DNA of 64,000 nucleotides, taken from contig NZ_CP036433.1 in NCBI RefSeq assembly GCF_007751035.1, positions 8,785,001 through 8,849,000 on the forward strand. Direction: 5' to 3'. Under the pieces are notes generated by a model. It was not told the DNA's origin. It made no database searches and was given only the letters and a program-made list of their open reading frames with translations. This document shows, one piece after another, positions 8,420 through 17,601 of this stretch. The position numbers were made by a program, and so were the translations under genes. Source of the stretch: Lignipirellula cremea (lineage in GTDB: Bacteria; Planctomycetota; Planctomycetia; Pirellulales; Pirellulaceae). Numbering within the stretch: the stretch's first letter is position 1; every line of letters begins with the position of its first letter.

Positions 8420-11299
8420 TCAGTTAGCCTGTCCCACCACGAAGACAGCCTGGCCGAACAGGCCGCCGTCGCGGGCGGCGTACACGTTGGAGATCACGCC
8501 GTTGTAACGTCCGTCGAGAACGGTCAGGCCAAGCGTCAAGCGGCCTTCTTCGCTCACCGCATCGTTGTCTCGTTCGCAAATGATGGGCAGCGAAAACGGC
8601 GTCGCATACTCTTGCACCACATGCCGGACCGGCGAGCGCAACACCCGTTCGATTGCTTCTTCCCAGCCGGCCTGGTCGCAGCGAGGCCCCACGATCACCG
8701 ACGAGGGCGAATGGGCGCGGGCCGGTTTCAGCACCAGTTCCCCGCGACGGGCCCGCACATACGGCAGCAGGTCGAAGCGTTCCCCCTGCCGCTGCGCCGG
8801 TCCTTCCGCCAGGATCGCGGTCCAGGCGACATGCTCGGCCACAAACGCCGCTTCAGCAGGAGCCAGATAGCCGACCGATTCCGGCGCAAAGAACATCGCC
8901 AGCAGGGATTTGTCCGAAGCCAGCGTATGCGCCGCCAGGTTATTCACAGCCACCACCTGACCGGTCCGCTGCGCTTCCAGAAAGGGACGACAACCAGCCA
9001 CCAGGCGAACGGTGTCGCCATGCGCCGCGTCGATCATGCGGCTGTGGCTGTACGCCAGAGAGACCGGTTGGCCCAGGGCTGTCAGCTGGCCGTTCTCCTG
9101 CACCAGGTCGCCCGCACCGCACAGCACGGCGTTGCGTCCGCGAGCCTCCAGGGCGGTCGCCAGAATCTCCGCTTCCGGAGCGAGCCCTGCATGGTGCACC
9201 ACCGCCACGCCTTGCGGCGGCAGCCCTGACCGGGCCTCAATCGCCAGCAGCGCATCGACCAGATCAAACGGTCCCGACGAGCCGATATTCAACGCCTGCA
9301 GGCCGCCTGCCCGCGATAACTGCTGGAAGCCGCGGCGCGTTTCCTGGGCGATCGCTTCGCCAATCAGCAGCGCCGCCGGGGCGCCCGCGTTGAGATCGAT
9401 AAAGCGCAGCCCGCCCGCGGCCGTCACCACGGCGTCGTAACGGCTGATCGATTGCCAGTGATTGCCGCCGCGGGTCTTGGCAAAGTACGGGAACAGTTCG
9501 GCGTACGACGAGAACCAGCGATCGCGAAGTTGCGTGTCCGCCAGCACATGATCCAGCAGTCGCTCGACCGACTCATGCAGCGTTTCCGCGGATCGCTTCA
9601 GGTAACGCACATCGCCCCGCGACAGCACCAGCGCCGACAGGGCGGCCGACTGCGCGGAGATCCCCTGTTCCGGCGGCTCTCCCGGCGACGTTTCCTCCTG
9701 CGCCCGTCTGGCGGCCCGGGCCAGAAACTGATTGGCCCGCGTCAACGCGACCTGCAGCATGCCGGAGTGCGAAGGCAGCATGGCGGCCAGACGCTTCTGC
9801 AGGCGCAGCGTGTTGTCCAGCCGAATCGCTTGCCGCGACAACGAAGGGCGGGTCGGAGCCACACGGGTCCGCCGCATCGGCCCGGGTTTCTCAGAACGCA
9901 ATTCGTCGCCGACAAACACCGCCTGCAGGAAGCCTTCGCGGGCGACATTGGTAACGGGATTGGCCGAAATGCGCGAGATGATCCCCTGGAAGCGGCCGCG
10001 CACCACCGCGGCGCCCAGCGTAAGAAACATGCTCTCCGCCGTGACGCGACCCTCGCGCTGGCAGATCACGGGCAGCTCTTGCGTATGGACGAACTCCTGC
10101 ACAATGCACGGGCAGGCCGGGTCGAACTGGCAGGCTTCGGCCCATTGCTGCTCGGTGGCGAACCGGCCGACGACCACGCCAAAGCCGCGTCCCTCGTTGG
10201 CGGGCTTGACGACGAATTGTTCCCGCCGCTGGCGGACGTATTCGATCAGATCGATCTGCTCGCCCCGGTAGTCGGCCAGCCCGGGGACAAAACGGGCCGT
10301 CCAGGGCGTATGCTCGTCGACAAACGCCAGGTCGTCCTCCGACAGCGCCGCCCGGATCGCCGGGTGATGAAACAGGGCCAGCAGCGATTTATCTTCGGCA
10401 ATCGCCATGCCATACAGGTTGTTGATGAACACCACGTTCTGGTCGCGCTGCGCCTGCAGGAGGGCGTCGTAGCGATGTTCAAAACCTTCGCGCCAGCAAT
10501 GGTTCTGGCTGTGGGGCGTGCTGATGCGGAACTTGTTGTAAACGGCCGACAGATAACGACCATCGCCGTAAAGCCGGCCATCGCGGTACTCCAGCTTGCG
10601 GGCGTCGCCCAGGTACACATCGCGCAGGCGGCGCCGAAAGGCGGCCGCCAGCAGGTCGAGCTCAAAGGTCAGTTCGTTCTCGTCGGTGAGGACGCCGATC
10701 GCCCCTTCTTCGATGCCGGCGGCGTCTTCCACGGCCAGAATGGCGTCAACAACATCTTCCTGCAGCACGCAGCCAATATGGCGTTCTTCAATCTGCAGGC
10801 CGGCCCCCAGTCGCTCCAGCCCGCGGAGCGTCACGATGGAAACAGCCTCGGCGACCATGTAGCCGCCCGGGCAGGAAGTATTCAGTTCCATCACACGGAG
10901 ACGGCCCGCAGGCTCCAGCGCCAGATCGTACCGCGACACCACCTGGCGGGTCGCACAGCCGCGGGTGCCGGCCAGCAGGGAAAACAGCCGGGCATGGTCG
11001 GTGAACACCTCCGCCATGAGGCCGGGCGTTTCCACGACCGTATCCAGCACCTGTTCAACCACGCCATGCAGCCGTTCGGTAAAGGCGCCCACCCGGCGGT
11101 TCGATTCTTCGCTGAGCAGCACCGCCGACAAAGCCACTTCCACCTGTTTGTTTTTCGTCACCACGATCCGCTGTTCGCGCATCGCGTTATTGGCTGCTTC
11201 CAGCGAGGCGCGATACAACCGCCGCTGCGCCGGCAACGCTTCGGCCAGTTCCCGGTGGAACTCCCGCGTCGCCTCCAGATCGATCGTGTAGTCGTTCAT
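8420..11299 (-). CDS. Two-half ATP-grasp / glutathionylspermidine-synthase-like protein
   Basis: 959 residues in two homologous halves (about 1-475 and 495-959). Matching blocks are SRYDLALEPAGRLRVMELN with SRYDAVVTAAGGLRFIDLN, NNLYGMAIAEDKSLLALF with NNLAAHTLASDKSLLAMF, QFVVKPANEGRGFGVVVG with ELVLKPARAHSPSSVIVG, and GRFQGIISRI with GRYNGVISNV. The layout resembles circularly permuted ATP-grasp ligases such as glutathionylspermidine synthase, which form amide bonds using ATP. The first half keeps the glycine-rich KPANEGRGFG loop, whereas the second has KPARAHSPSS, so only the first may bind ATP normally. The substrate is unknown. It is the last gene of a minus-strand group with a sulfotransferase and a cyclase-kinase, 126 bases below the sulfotransferase. 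Confidence 0.7.
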   Translation of the reverse strand: MNDYTIDLEATREFHRELAEALPAQRRLYRASLEAANNAMREQRIVVTKNKQVEVALSAVLLSEESNRRVGAFTERLHGVVEQVLDTVVETPGLMAEVFTDHARLFSLLAGTRGCATRQVVSRYDLALEPAGRLRVMELNTSCPGGYMVAEAVSIVTLRGLERLGAGLQIEERHIGCVLQEDVVDAILAVEDAAGIEEGAIGVLTDENELTFELDLLAAAFRRRLRDVYLGDARKLEYRDGRLYGDGRYLSAVYNKFRISTPHSQNHCWREGFEHRYDALLQAQRDQNVVFINNLYGMAIAEDKSLLALFHHPAIRAALSEDDLAFVDEHTPWTARFVPGLADYRGEQIDLIEYVRQRREQFVVKPANEGRGFGVVVGRFATEQQWAEACQFDPACPCIVQEFVHTQELPVICQREGRVTAESMFLTLGAAVVRGRFQGIISRISANPVTNVAREGFLQAVFVGDELRSEKPGPMRRTRVAPTRPSLSRQAIRLDNTLRLQKRLAAMLPSHSGMLQVALTRANQFLARAARRAQEETSPGEPPEQGISAQSAALSALVLSRGDVRYLKRSAETLHESVERLLDHVLADTQLRDRWFSSYAELFPYFAKTRGGNHWQSISRYDAVVTAAGGLRFIDLNAGAPAALLIGEAIAQETRRGFQQLSRAGGLQALNIGSSGPFDLVDALLAIEARSGLPPQGVAVVHHAGLAPEAEILATALEARGRNAVLCGAGDLVQENGQLTALGQPVSLAYSHSRMIDAAHGDTVRLVAGCRPFLEAQRTGQVVAVNNLAAHTLASDKSLLAMFFAPESVGYLAPAEAAFVAEHVAWTAILAEGPAQRQGERFDLLPYVRARRGELVLKPARAHSPSSVIVGPRCDQAGWEEAIERVLRSPVRHVVQEYATPFSLPIICERDNDAVSEEGRLTLGLTVLDGRYNGVISNVYAARDGGLFGQAVFVVGQAN

Positions 11300-11425
11300 C
11301 AGGAAGTTACGAAAGCCGACAACAAGGACGCCCCGGTCCGCCCGTGACGGCGCTGGCTAACGGGCCGGGCGTGCAGGATCCCACAGGATCACTGACGAAA
11401 ACGGAAATACGACTGGTCGAATCGC

Positions 11426-12286
11426 TTACCCACCGGAAGCGACGGGCCCTGCTGCCAGGGCGTTGATATCGGCGTACTCTTCGGCGATCTCCGCCGCCAG
11501 ATCCGGCGACAACAGACCGGTCCAGGGTTCGGCCGCCTGGGGCTCAATCCGTTCCCGAATACGATGCAGATCCTGGCCGACAAAGTTATCGTCTTCGTGG
11601 GTCTGCTGGGCCACATGCAGCGGGTCGTATTCGTACGGCGGCAGCTCCAAGGTCTGATGCAGCGCCTGCATGGCGGCCTGGGGGAACTCCGTGAACCGGC
11701 CGTACGGCACCAGCAGCAAACGGTCCCCAACGCGGGACAAGGCGTCGCGCAGGCGGACGATCGAACGTCCCACCACCTGGTCCGGGTCGAGAACGGTCCG
11801 GGCGCGTTGCTCGGCCGAGGTGCTCAATGCGTACTTCTGGCCCTGGGGATACCGCCAGGCAATCCCGCGCCGGCGGTACATTTTTTCAAACGAAGCGACC
11901 ACGCTGCGCACGTCGCGGATGGGGACAAGGATTTTCAGCCGCCGCTGGAGCACCTGTTCCAGCGGCTCGACGTAATCGAGCCAGCCGCGAGATTTGTCAA
12001 ACACACACTTCCCCTGCGACAGGGCCTGGCGATGGAACCCCAGTAGTAACCCCTGCAGGGAGGCTTCGACCTGCGGCTTGACCTGCTCCAGCCCCTGGGC
12101 CTGGAACTCGGCGACCTGGGTCCAGCGTTCCATGACGGCCAGGACCAGGTGGATCAACCCGCTGGTCGGCGTCACGTGGTGCTGAGGGTTCTGCGCCAGC
12201 AGATTCACCAGCAGCGTGGAGCCGGCGCGCGGCATCCCGGAAACAAAAAACAATCGAGCGGCGTCGCTGGCGGAAGATGGATTCAT
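11426..12286 (-). CDS. Sulfotransferase family protein
   Basis: 286 residues. The 5'-phosphosulfate-binding loop is clear near the N-terminus (FFVSGMPRAGSTLLVNLL, about residues 13-30). A second PAPS-contact region follows at LVPIRDVRSVVASFEK. The enzyme would move a sulfo group from PAPS to an unknown acceptor in the cytoplasm. The gene begins only 34 bases after the cyclase-kinase stop on the same strand, so the two are probably co-transcribed. No signal peptide is present. Confidence 0.82.
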   Translation of the reverse strand: MNPSSASDAARLFFVSGMPRAGSTLLVNLLAQNPQHHVTPTSGLIHLVLAVMERWTQVAEFQAQGLEQVKPQVEASLQGLLLGFHRQALSQGKCVFDKSRGWLDYVEPLEQVLQRRLKILVPIRDVRSVVASFEKMYRRRGIAWRYPQGQKYALSTSAEQRARTVLDPDQVVGRSIVRLRDALSRVGDRLLLVPYGRFTEFPQAAMQALHQTLELPPYEYDPLHVAQQTHEDDNFVGQDLHRIRERIEPQAAEPWTGLLSPDLAAEIAEEYADINALAAGPVASGG

Positions 12287-12320
12287 AGCAGGAGCATGGC
12301 GCCGAAAAGTGCGGACGGGC

Positions 12321-15300
12321 TTAGTCCTCTTTCCCCGTTCGCTCGGCCGCCTTCTGGGCGGAAGTCTTCAGGTTCTGCAGGTACGTGGGGTCAAAGATGG
12401 ATTTACCCAGCCGGTTGGTTTCCAGGCTGGTAATAAATCCCTCCAGCCGGGTTTTCTGCGTTTCGACCACCGCAGGACAACCCTGCAGGTAGTAGCAGAT
12501 AAAGAGCAGCATTTGTCGGTGGTCGCGTTTCAGTTCGTCCTTGTTGGACTCTTGTGAGTAGTATTCAGCAATGCGAAACAGGGCCTGCAGCCGCGTCGGC
12601 GGTTCCTGTTTGAAGATCGCTGGGAAAAGCACGTCGGTCTGGGCGGGATCCACCGAGGCTGTCGCCGCCATACAAAACAGCCGGTTCAGCCGGAGGTATT
12701 CATTCGCCTGCTTGACCTCGCCCGGATCGTCAGAAGAAAGCTGCTCGGTCCATGTCCGCCAGGCCTGGAGCGCCTCGTTGTACTGGGATTCCATCTCCTG
12801 GCGCCAGGATTCGGGTTCCTGGCTGGCCGTCGGACCGCCGAGCGACAGGAACAGTGTCATTTTGAACTGCATGAACGCCAGGTACTGCGACTTGGAGTTA
12901 TCGAACGTCGACTTGGCGTCGTTGATCGCCTGACCCATCGTCGTCTGGGACTCCGGAAATTCGGCCATGCCAAAAAACTGCATGTCGGCCCAGCGTCCTC
13001 GCTGGTTGGGTCGCTGGGCTTCCAGTTCCGCCCTTTCGGCCGGCGACAGATTAGCGGACTGGCTGATCGCCGAGAAATACTTTTCGAACAGTTCCTTGAC
13101 CTTGTCCGCTGCCGTCGGGCTTCTGCCGTTAAAATGTTCCGTCATCGCATAGATTTGCATGTCCCGCAGATAGAACCGCAGAGCGGCCGCACTGGCGACT
13201 TCGCCCGCGGAGTTAAAGCTCTGCAGAAGCCGCGCATCGGCGGCGTCCCGGGAATACGAAGCGGCGTTCTCAAACGCATTTTTCTCAAACGAATCGTTAG
13301 CAAAGAAGTAGCGGGCGTACGATTCCTTCAGGAACACGGCGATCGGATCCTGCGGCTGCAGGTTCAAGGAGGACGCTTTCTCCAGAGCCTCGGTCTGCTC
13401 GCTGGGGCTGTGCTGCTCCGTCGAGATCATCATGATTGCGAGGTTCGCGTTCATCCACACAAAGAAACGCTTGGTTCCCGCCGGAGGGGCGTTATCCGCC
13501 GTATTCAGGTTACGGGCCAGTTCCAGATTGCTCACCGCTTCATCGTAGCGGGCCTTGCCCCGGTTGAAGTCGACCTGGCCATGATCGGCGCGGCAAACGG
13601 CCCGCAGGCAGCGGTTCTGCAGTCCCAGGTTCTCCGCCCGCCAGGCTTCGTAACCGGAGGTTTTATTGGCGACCGTTTCTTGTTCCTGGATCGCGGCCGT
13701 GTAGCCCGCCTCGGCGTTACGAAAGGCGGTAACCGTGTTCCGTTCATAGGCTTCGACCTTTTCGCCCGCAAACGGCGTATAGCCCGCCAGGATCAACCCC
13801 AGCAGGTGCCATTCCTCGGGAGGAAGGCTCTTGCGATCCGCCAGCACGTCGTCCAGGGAGGGCTTCCCGAACGTCATTTTATCGACCAGACTGCGCCACT
13901 TGACGGCGACCTCGGCGGCGGTCGACGTTTCGCTGACTTGCCAGTTCCGCGTATCTTTCAGACGCCGGTAGACATACCACAGGTTGTCATTGCTGGGGTC
14001 GTTGCTTAAATCCTCGGCATGCTTAGCCAGCAGCCGGTAGGCGCCTTCGGGGTCCGCCGCTTCAAAACGCTGATTAACTGCTTTGAACTGTTCGACGGTG
14101 AGCTTGTTCATGACATACAAGCGGATTGGCGGGGCGTACCAGGGGTACTCCTCAAACCACCAGTCGCCCGTGGCGCCCGGGTCGGTCAACAACACGCCGG
14201 CCGCCAGATCGCCCCATTCCGGATCGTCGATCACTTTGTCGCTGGGGATGCGCGTTGTTCCACCGCCCAGCAGGCCATTAAAAAAACCGCCCATCCACGC
14301 GCCGAACAGCACCAGACACAAGAGCGAGGCAACGCCGGCGCCAATCAGCAATCCGCGCCGTCCCGCGAAGGTCGCGGAGCCAAGAATGGTGGATGGATCG
14401 TGGGCAATCGTGCTCTTGGAAGGGGAGGAAGAACTCACCTTGCTGACCAGATTCACCTGTTGTCCGCCCGCGAGCAGCGCTTTCAGGTTGGAACCGCGAC
14501 GATACGGAGCCAGGGCGGCGAGCAGTTCGCCCGGATCGCGATAACGATCGTCGGGCTTCTTCGCCAGCATCTTCTGGACGACCTGCCATAACTCGGCGGG
14601 GCACTGGGCGTACTCCGGCAGCGGCGGAACGGGCTCCCGTTCATGGGCGACGCGCTGGCTGTACTGGGAGTTCTCAAAGGGAGCCCGGCCGGACAGCATG
14701 TGATAGAGCGTACAGCCCAGGGCGTAGATATCCGCCCTGATGTCCACGTCGGTCGTTTCCCACTGCTCAGGCGGCATGTAATAGGCGGTTCCCATCGCCC
14801 GTTCGCGCACCGAAGTGATACGGTTCTCGTTGTTGTCGGTGACCAGGAGAGCCAGCCCCAGGTCGAGCACTTTCACAATGGCGCCCACTTCGTCGTCGTG
14901 CGCGATCATCAAATTCGACGGTTTGATATCGCGGTGCACCATCCCTTTTTTATGGATGTAATCGAGCGCCCGGGCCGTCTGGGCGGCGATCTCACAGGCG
15001 TCGGCCACGACAATGCGGCCGCGTTCGCTGATGAGCACATCCAGTCCGGCGCCGGAAATATGCTCCAGCACCAGGTACGGAACCGCCTCGTTCCGGCTGG
15101 AAGCGTGATACGCCTGGACGATGTTCGAGTGCCGCAGGCCGGCGACCGTTTTGATCTCGTTAAAGAACCGCTCGACCAGTTCTTCGTGGCCGGGAGCCAG
15201 GAAGCGGTCGTTGATCACTTTGATCACGCACTCCCGATCCATCGCGGTGTCTTTGCCCAGATAGACGGTGCCCATGCCGCCCTGGCCGATTTTTTTGATC

Positions 15301-15974
15301 AGCTTGTAGCCGGCAAAGTCGCTGCCTTCGTTGATTTCCAGGTTGGTTGGGCCGTCGGTGCTGCGAACGGGCCCCGTGGGCGGATCACCTTTGAGGGGTC
15401 GCGGCTCACGATCTTTCCACAGCAATTCATAGACGGGGGTTTCGCCAATACCGCGAAGATCGCGGTCGCCATGGTTATGGAAACGATAGTCGGAACCGTC
15501 CGCCCGCAGCATGGCGTACACGGTTTCCGAGATCAGAATCTGGCCGGTTCGGCCAAAGTCGACCAGGCGAGCCGCATAGTCGACGCTGCGGCCAATGAAG
15601 TTGCTGGGGTCGTTGGGATCACGCGAGGCGTCGCCCCAGTGGATGGCGATTTTGACGCCGACCGGCACGCCGCTGGGGGTGGGGATCGGCTCGTGCTCGT
15701 GGCTTTCCTGAACCGAAATAGCCCACATCGCGGCCCGGAAAGGATGCCGAAACACCAGGAAGCAGCCGTCCCCGATCAGATTGACCAGAGTGCCCCCCTG
15801 CGCGGCCAGGGTTTCTTCCAGCCGGTCACGATGGGGTTTCAGAATCTGATCGACGAAGTTTTTATTCTTCTCGCCAAATCCGAAGCCAGGCATTTCTTTC
15901 TTCAGCCCCGTCGAATTGACGATATCGGTGAAAACAAACGTTTTCATCGGCGCCGAAGATACATCCTCCCCCAC
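12321..15974 (-). CDS. Class III nucleotidyl cyclase-like domain fused to a transmembrane Ser/Thr protein kinase
   Basis: 1217 residues. The cyclase-like domain (about 11-190) keeps both metal aspartates (D17 in FTDIVNST, D69 in LIGDGCFLVF) and Arg136. The usual substrate lysine is Asn65, and the usual transition-state asparagine is Asp132 (SVDYAARL), so activity is uncertain. A PKN2-type kinase follows: glycine loop IGQGGMGTVYLG, Lys252, HRDIKPSN with Asp349, and DLG in place of DFG at 371. One membrane helix lies at about 541-563 and a helical, TPR-like outer region of about 650 residues follows. GTG 15974 is chosen because AGGAGA lies six bases upstream; ATG 15947 has poorer spacing. The gene heads the group with the sulfotransferase. 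Confidence 0.88.
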   Translation of the reverse strand: MGEDVSSAPMKTFVFTDIVNSTGLKKEMPGFGFGEKNKNFVDQILKPHRDRLEETLAAQGGTLVNLIGDGCFLVFRHPFRAAMWAISVQESHEHEPIPTPSGVPVGVKIAIHWGDASRDPNDPSNFIGRSVDYAARLVDFGRTGQILISETVYAMLRADGSDYRFHNHGDRDLRGIGETPVYELLWKDREPRPLKGDPPTGPVRSTDGPTNLEINEGSDFAGYKLIKKIGQGGMGTVYLGKDTAMDRECVIKVINDRFLAPGHEELVERFFNEIKTVAGLRHSNIVQAYHASSRNEAVPYLVLEHISGAGLDVLISERGRIVVADACEIAAQTARALDYIHKKGMVHRDIKPSNLMIAHDDEVGAIVKVLDLGLALLVTDNNENRITSVRERAMGTAYYMPPEQWETTDVDIRADIYALGCTLYHMLSGRAPFENSQYSQRVAHEREPVPPLPEYAQCPAELWQVVQKMLAKKPDDRYRDPGELLAALAPYRRGSNLKALLAGGQQVNLVSKVSSSSPSKSTIAHDPSTILGSATFAGRRGLLIGAGVASLLCLVLFGAWMGGFFNGLLGGGTTRIPSDKVIDDPEWGDLAAGVLLTDPGATGDWWFEEYPWYAPPIRLYVMNKLTVEQFKAVNQRFEAADPEGAYRLLAKHAEDLSNDPSNDNLWYVYRRLKDTRNWQVSETSTAAEVAVKWRSLVDKMTFGKPSLDDVLADRKSLPPEEWHLLGLILAGYTPFAGEKVEAYERNTVTAFRNAEAGYTAAIQEQETVANKTSGYEAWRAENLGLQNRCLRAVCRADHGQVDFNRGKARYDEAVSNLELARNLNTADNAPPAGTKRFFVWMNANLAIMMISTEQHSPSEQTEALEKASSLNLQPQDPIAVFLKESYARYFFANDSFEKNAFENAASYSRDAADARLLQSFNSAGEVASAAALRFYLRDMQIYAMTEHFNGRSPTAADKVKELFEKYFSAISQSANLSPAERAELEAQRPNQRGRWADMQFFGMAEFPESQTTMGQAINDAKSTFDNSKSQYLAFMQFKMTLFLSLGGPTASQEPESWRQEMESQYNEALQAWRTWTEQLSSDDPGEVKQANEYLRLNRLFCMAATASVDPAQTDVLFPAIFKQEPPTRLQALFRIAEYYSQESNKDELKRDHRQMLLFICYYLQGCPAVVETQKTRLEGFITSLETNRLGKSIFDPTYLQNLKTSAQKAAERTGKED

Positions 15975-16170
15975 GCGTATTCTCCTGTCGTCGCATCGAA
16001 TGACTGGCGGCTGAACCTGATAAAGCTAAATGGTATCCCTCCCTTGGCTTCAAATCCAGTAGAGCGAAGGGCCCCAAACCGCTGCCGCCCGTCAGAGCAG
16101 ACCGCCCGGGCTGCGGGAACGCACAATTCGCTGGACCGAACGCCAGGCGGAGGCGAAAAGGAAAGTTCGT

Positions 16171-17304
16171 TTATTCTTTCTTTCGCAACGTGCCCAGGAA
16201 TTCCACCACGTCAATCAGGTCCTGCCGGGTCAGATTCTTCTGCAGGTCGGCCGGCATGAGCGACTGCTTCTGCTTGACCATTTCATCAATTTCCGCCCTG
16301 GGGATCGTCCGCACAATGGCGTCGGCCGACTTGATGGAGATCGCGTCATCCGTCTCGCTGATAATAATCCCGGCGATTACCTTGCCCGATTCGGTGATCA
16401 GCGCGTGCGTTTCATAATTGTGGCTGATGCCGGCGCTAGGGTCGAGAATGGAAACGTACATCGCTTCGCGCGACAACTTGGAGCCGATTTCGCTCAAGTT
16501 GGGGCCGACCTCTTTTCCCTGGTCGCCCACCACATGGCACTTGGCGCACGTCCCTTTGTTGAGATAGATCTCACGCCCCCGACCGGCGTCGCCTCGGGCC
16601 GCGACCAGTTCCGACAACGGCGGCAGCGGCTGGGCGTCCGCCGTCGCCGGTCGCTGCAGATGCTTGCCGGCTTCTTCGCGAGTAGCCGGATCGACCGATG
16701 ACAGCAGCAAATCGGCGGCGACAAAACGCAGTTCCGTCGGCAGACGATCTTCTTTCGCCATCTCCAGCAGCACCTGCTCACCCCGACGATTTCCGCCCAG
16801 CGCCTGGGCCGTCGCCACCCGCACCGGGGCCGGCGTTTCCGCCGCCGTCAGCAAAGGCAACAACAGCTCGACACAGGCCGCATCCCCCACATTCCCTAAC
16901 ACCTGGGCGGCGGCGACCGCCTGGGGCTGCTCGTCCGTCAAGGCCGTTTCCAAACGCTTCTGCTCGCCCAGTGAAAACAGCAACGCCGCCGCCTTGACCC
17001 CCTGGGTGTCGTTCGGCTTGGTCAGCGCCAGCTGCAGCAAGTCGTCGGCCGCCGCCCGGAACTGGAGCTTCTCGACGATCTCCAGATAGCGATCTTCCCC
17101 GCGGACGGTCTCCAGATGCCGGGCCACCGCCTGTTTCAGATCGGGCCGGCTCTCCAGATCAAAGCCCGACAAACGCATCAGGGTTTGCACAATCGTGGAG
17201 TCGCGCGCCGCCTGGGCTGGATCGGGCTCCGCCGCCGACAAGGTCAACAACGGGACCGCCAGCAACCAACCCAGGGCCGCCCATCCACCACACGATCGCA
17301 ACAT
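16171..17304 (-). CDS. Secreted HEAT-repeat protein with C-terminal c-type haem domain
   Basis: About 377 residues. A signal peptide (GWLLAVPLLTLSAA) is followed by helical HEAT-like repeats (residues 35-225). The C-terminal haem-binding domain contains CAKCH near residue 250 and GPNLSEIGSKLSREAMYVSI, the pattern of the PVC-type haem-binding domain. In many planctomycetes this module ends a single long dehydrogenase-HEAT-cytochrome protein. Here the dehydrogenase gene upstream (20964 to 17602) stops without a CxxCH, so this gene looks like the detached electron-accepting end. ATG 17304 is chosen because it opens the signal peptide; ATG 17313 is equally possible. Confidence 0.83.
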   Translation of the reverse strand: MLRSCGGWAALGWLLAVPLLTLSAAEPDPAQAARDSTIVQTLMRLSGFDLESRPDLKQAVARHLETVRGEDRYLEIVEKLQFRAAADDLLQLALTKPNDTQGVKAAALLFSLGEQKRLETALTDEQPQAVAAAQVLGNVGDAACVELLLPLLTAAETPAPVRVATAQALGGNRRGEQVLLEMAKEDRLPTELRFVAADLLLSSVDPATREEAGKHLQRPATADAQPLPPLSELVAARGDAGRGREIYLNKGTCAKCHVVGDQGKEVGPNLSEIGSKLSREAMYVSILDPSAGISHNYETHALITESGKVIAGIIISETDDAISIKSADAIVRTIPRAEIDEMVKQKQSLMPADLQKNLTRQDLIDVVEFLGTLRKKE

Positions 17305-17412
17305 AACTACCATCTCAATGAACAAGTAACAATCAGGTCCAGCCGGGGTCAAAAGGGCCCCGGCAATCAGTGAATTTTCTTTCCGCAGCAGGCGCCGAAT
17401 GGGAAACCTTCA

Positions 17413-17523
17413 TAACTGACGGAAATCGAAGGCAAGTCGTCTTTTGCTCCGCAAAAGAACGCGATCTTTCACGGAGTGAAAGTCGACTGTCCGGCATCTG
17501 TCCTTCCTTGAAACGACGAATCC
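17413..17523 (-). repeat. Dispersed hairpin repeat, copy B
   Basis: The reverse complement of this stretch matches copy A (8208-8340) almost base for base. It contains two perfect short hairpins, CTTTTGC-tcc-GCAAAAG (17441-17457) and CTTTCAC-gga-GTGAAAG (17466-17482). It sits in the 297-base gap between the dehydrogenase gene and the haem-domain gene, which are both read from the minus strand. Confidence 0.85.
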
Positions 17524-17601
17524 ATACCTGGCAGTGATTCCTATCGCAGGCGCCGCCGGGGCGACGCCTGCTGCCGGAATCCGCCGGATCCTGGGGCTGC
17601 G

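Noticed and set aside
9452-11347. 631-codon plus-strand frame opposite the two-half ATP-grasp gene
   Set aside because: Antisense shadow; the minus-strand frame has conserved paired motifs in both halves.
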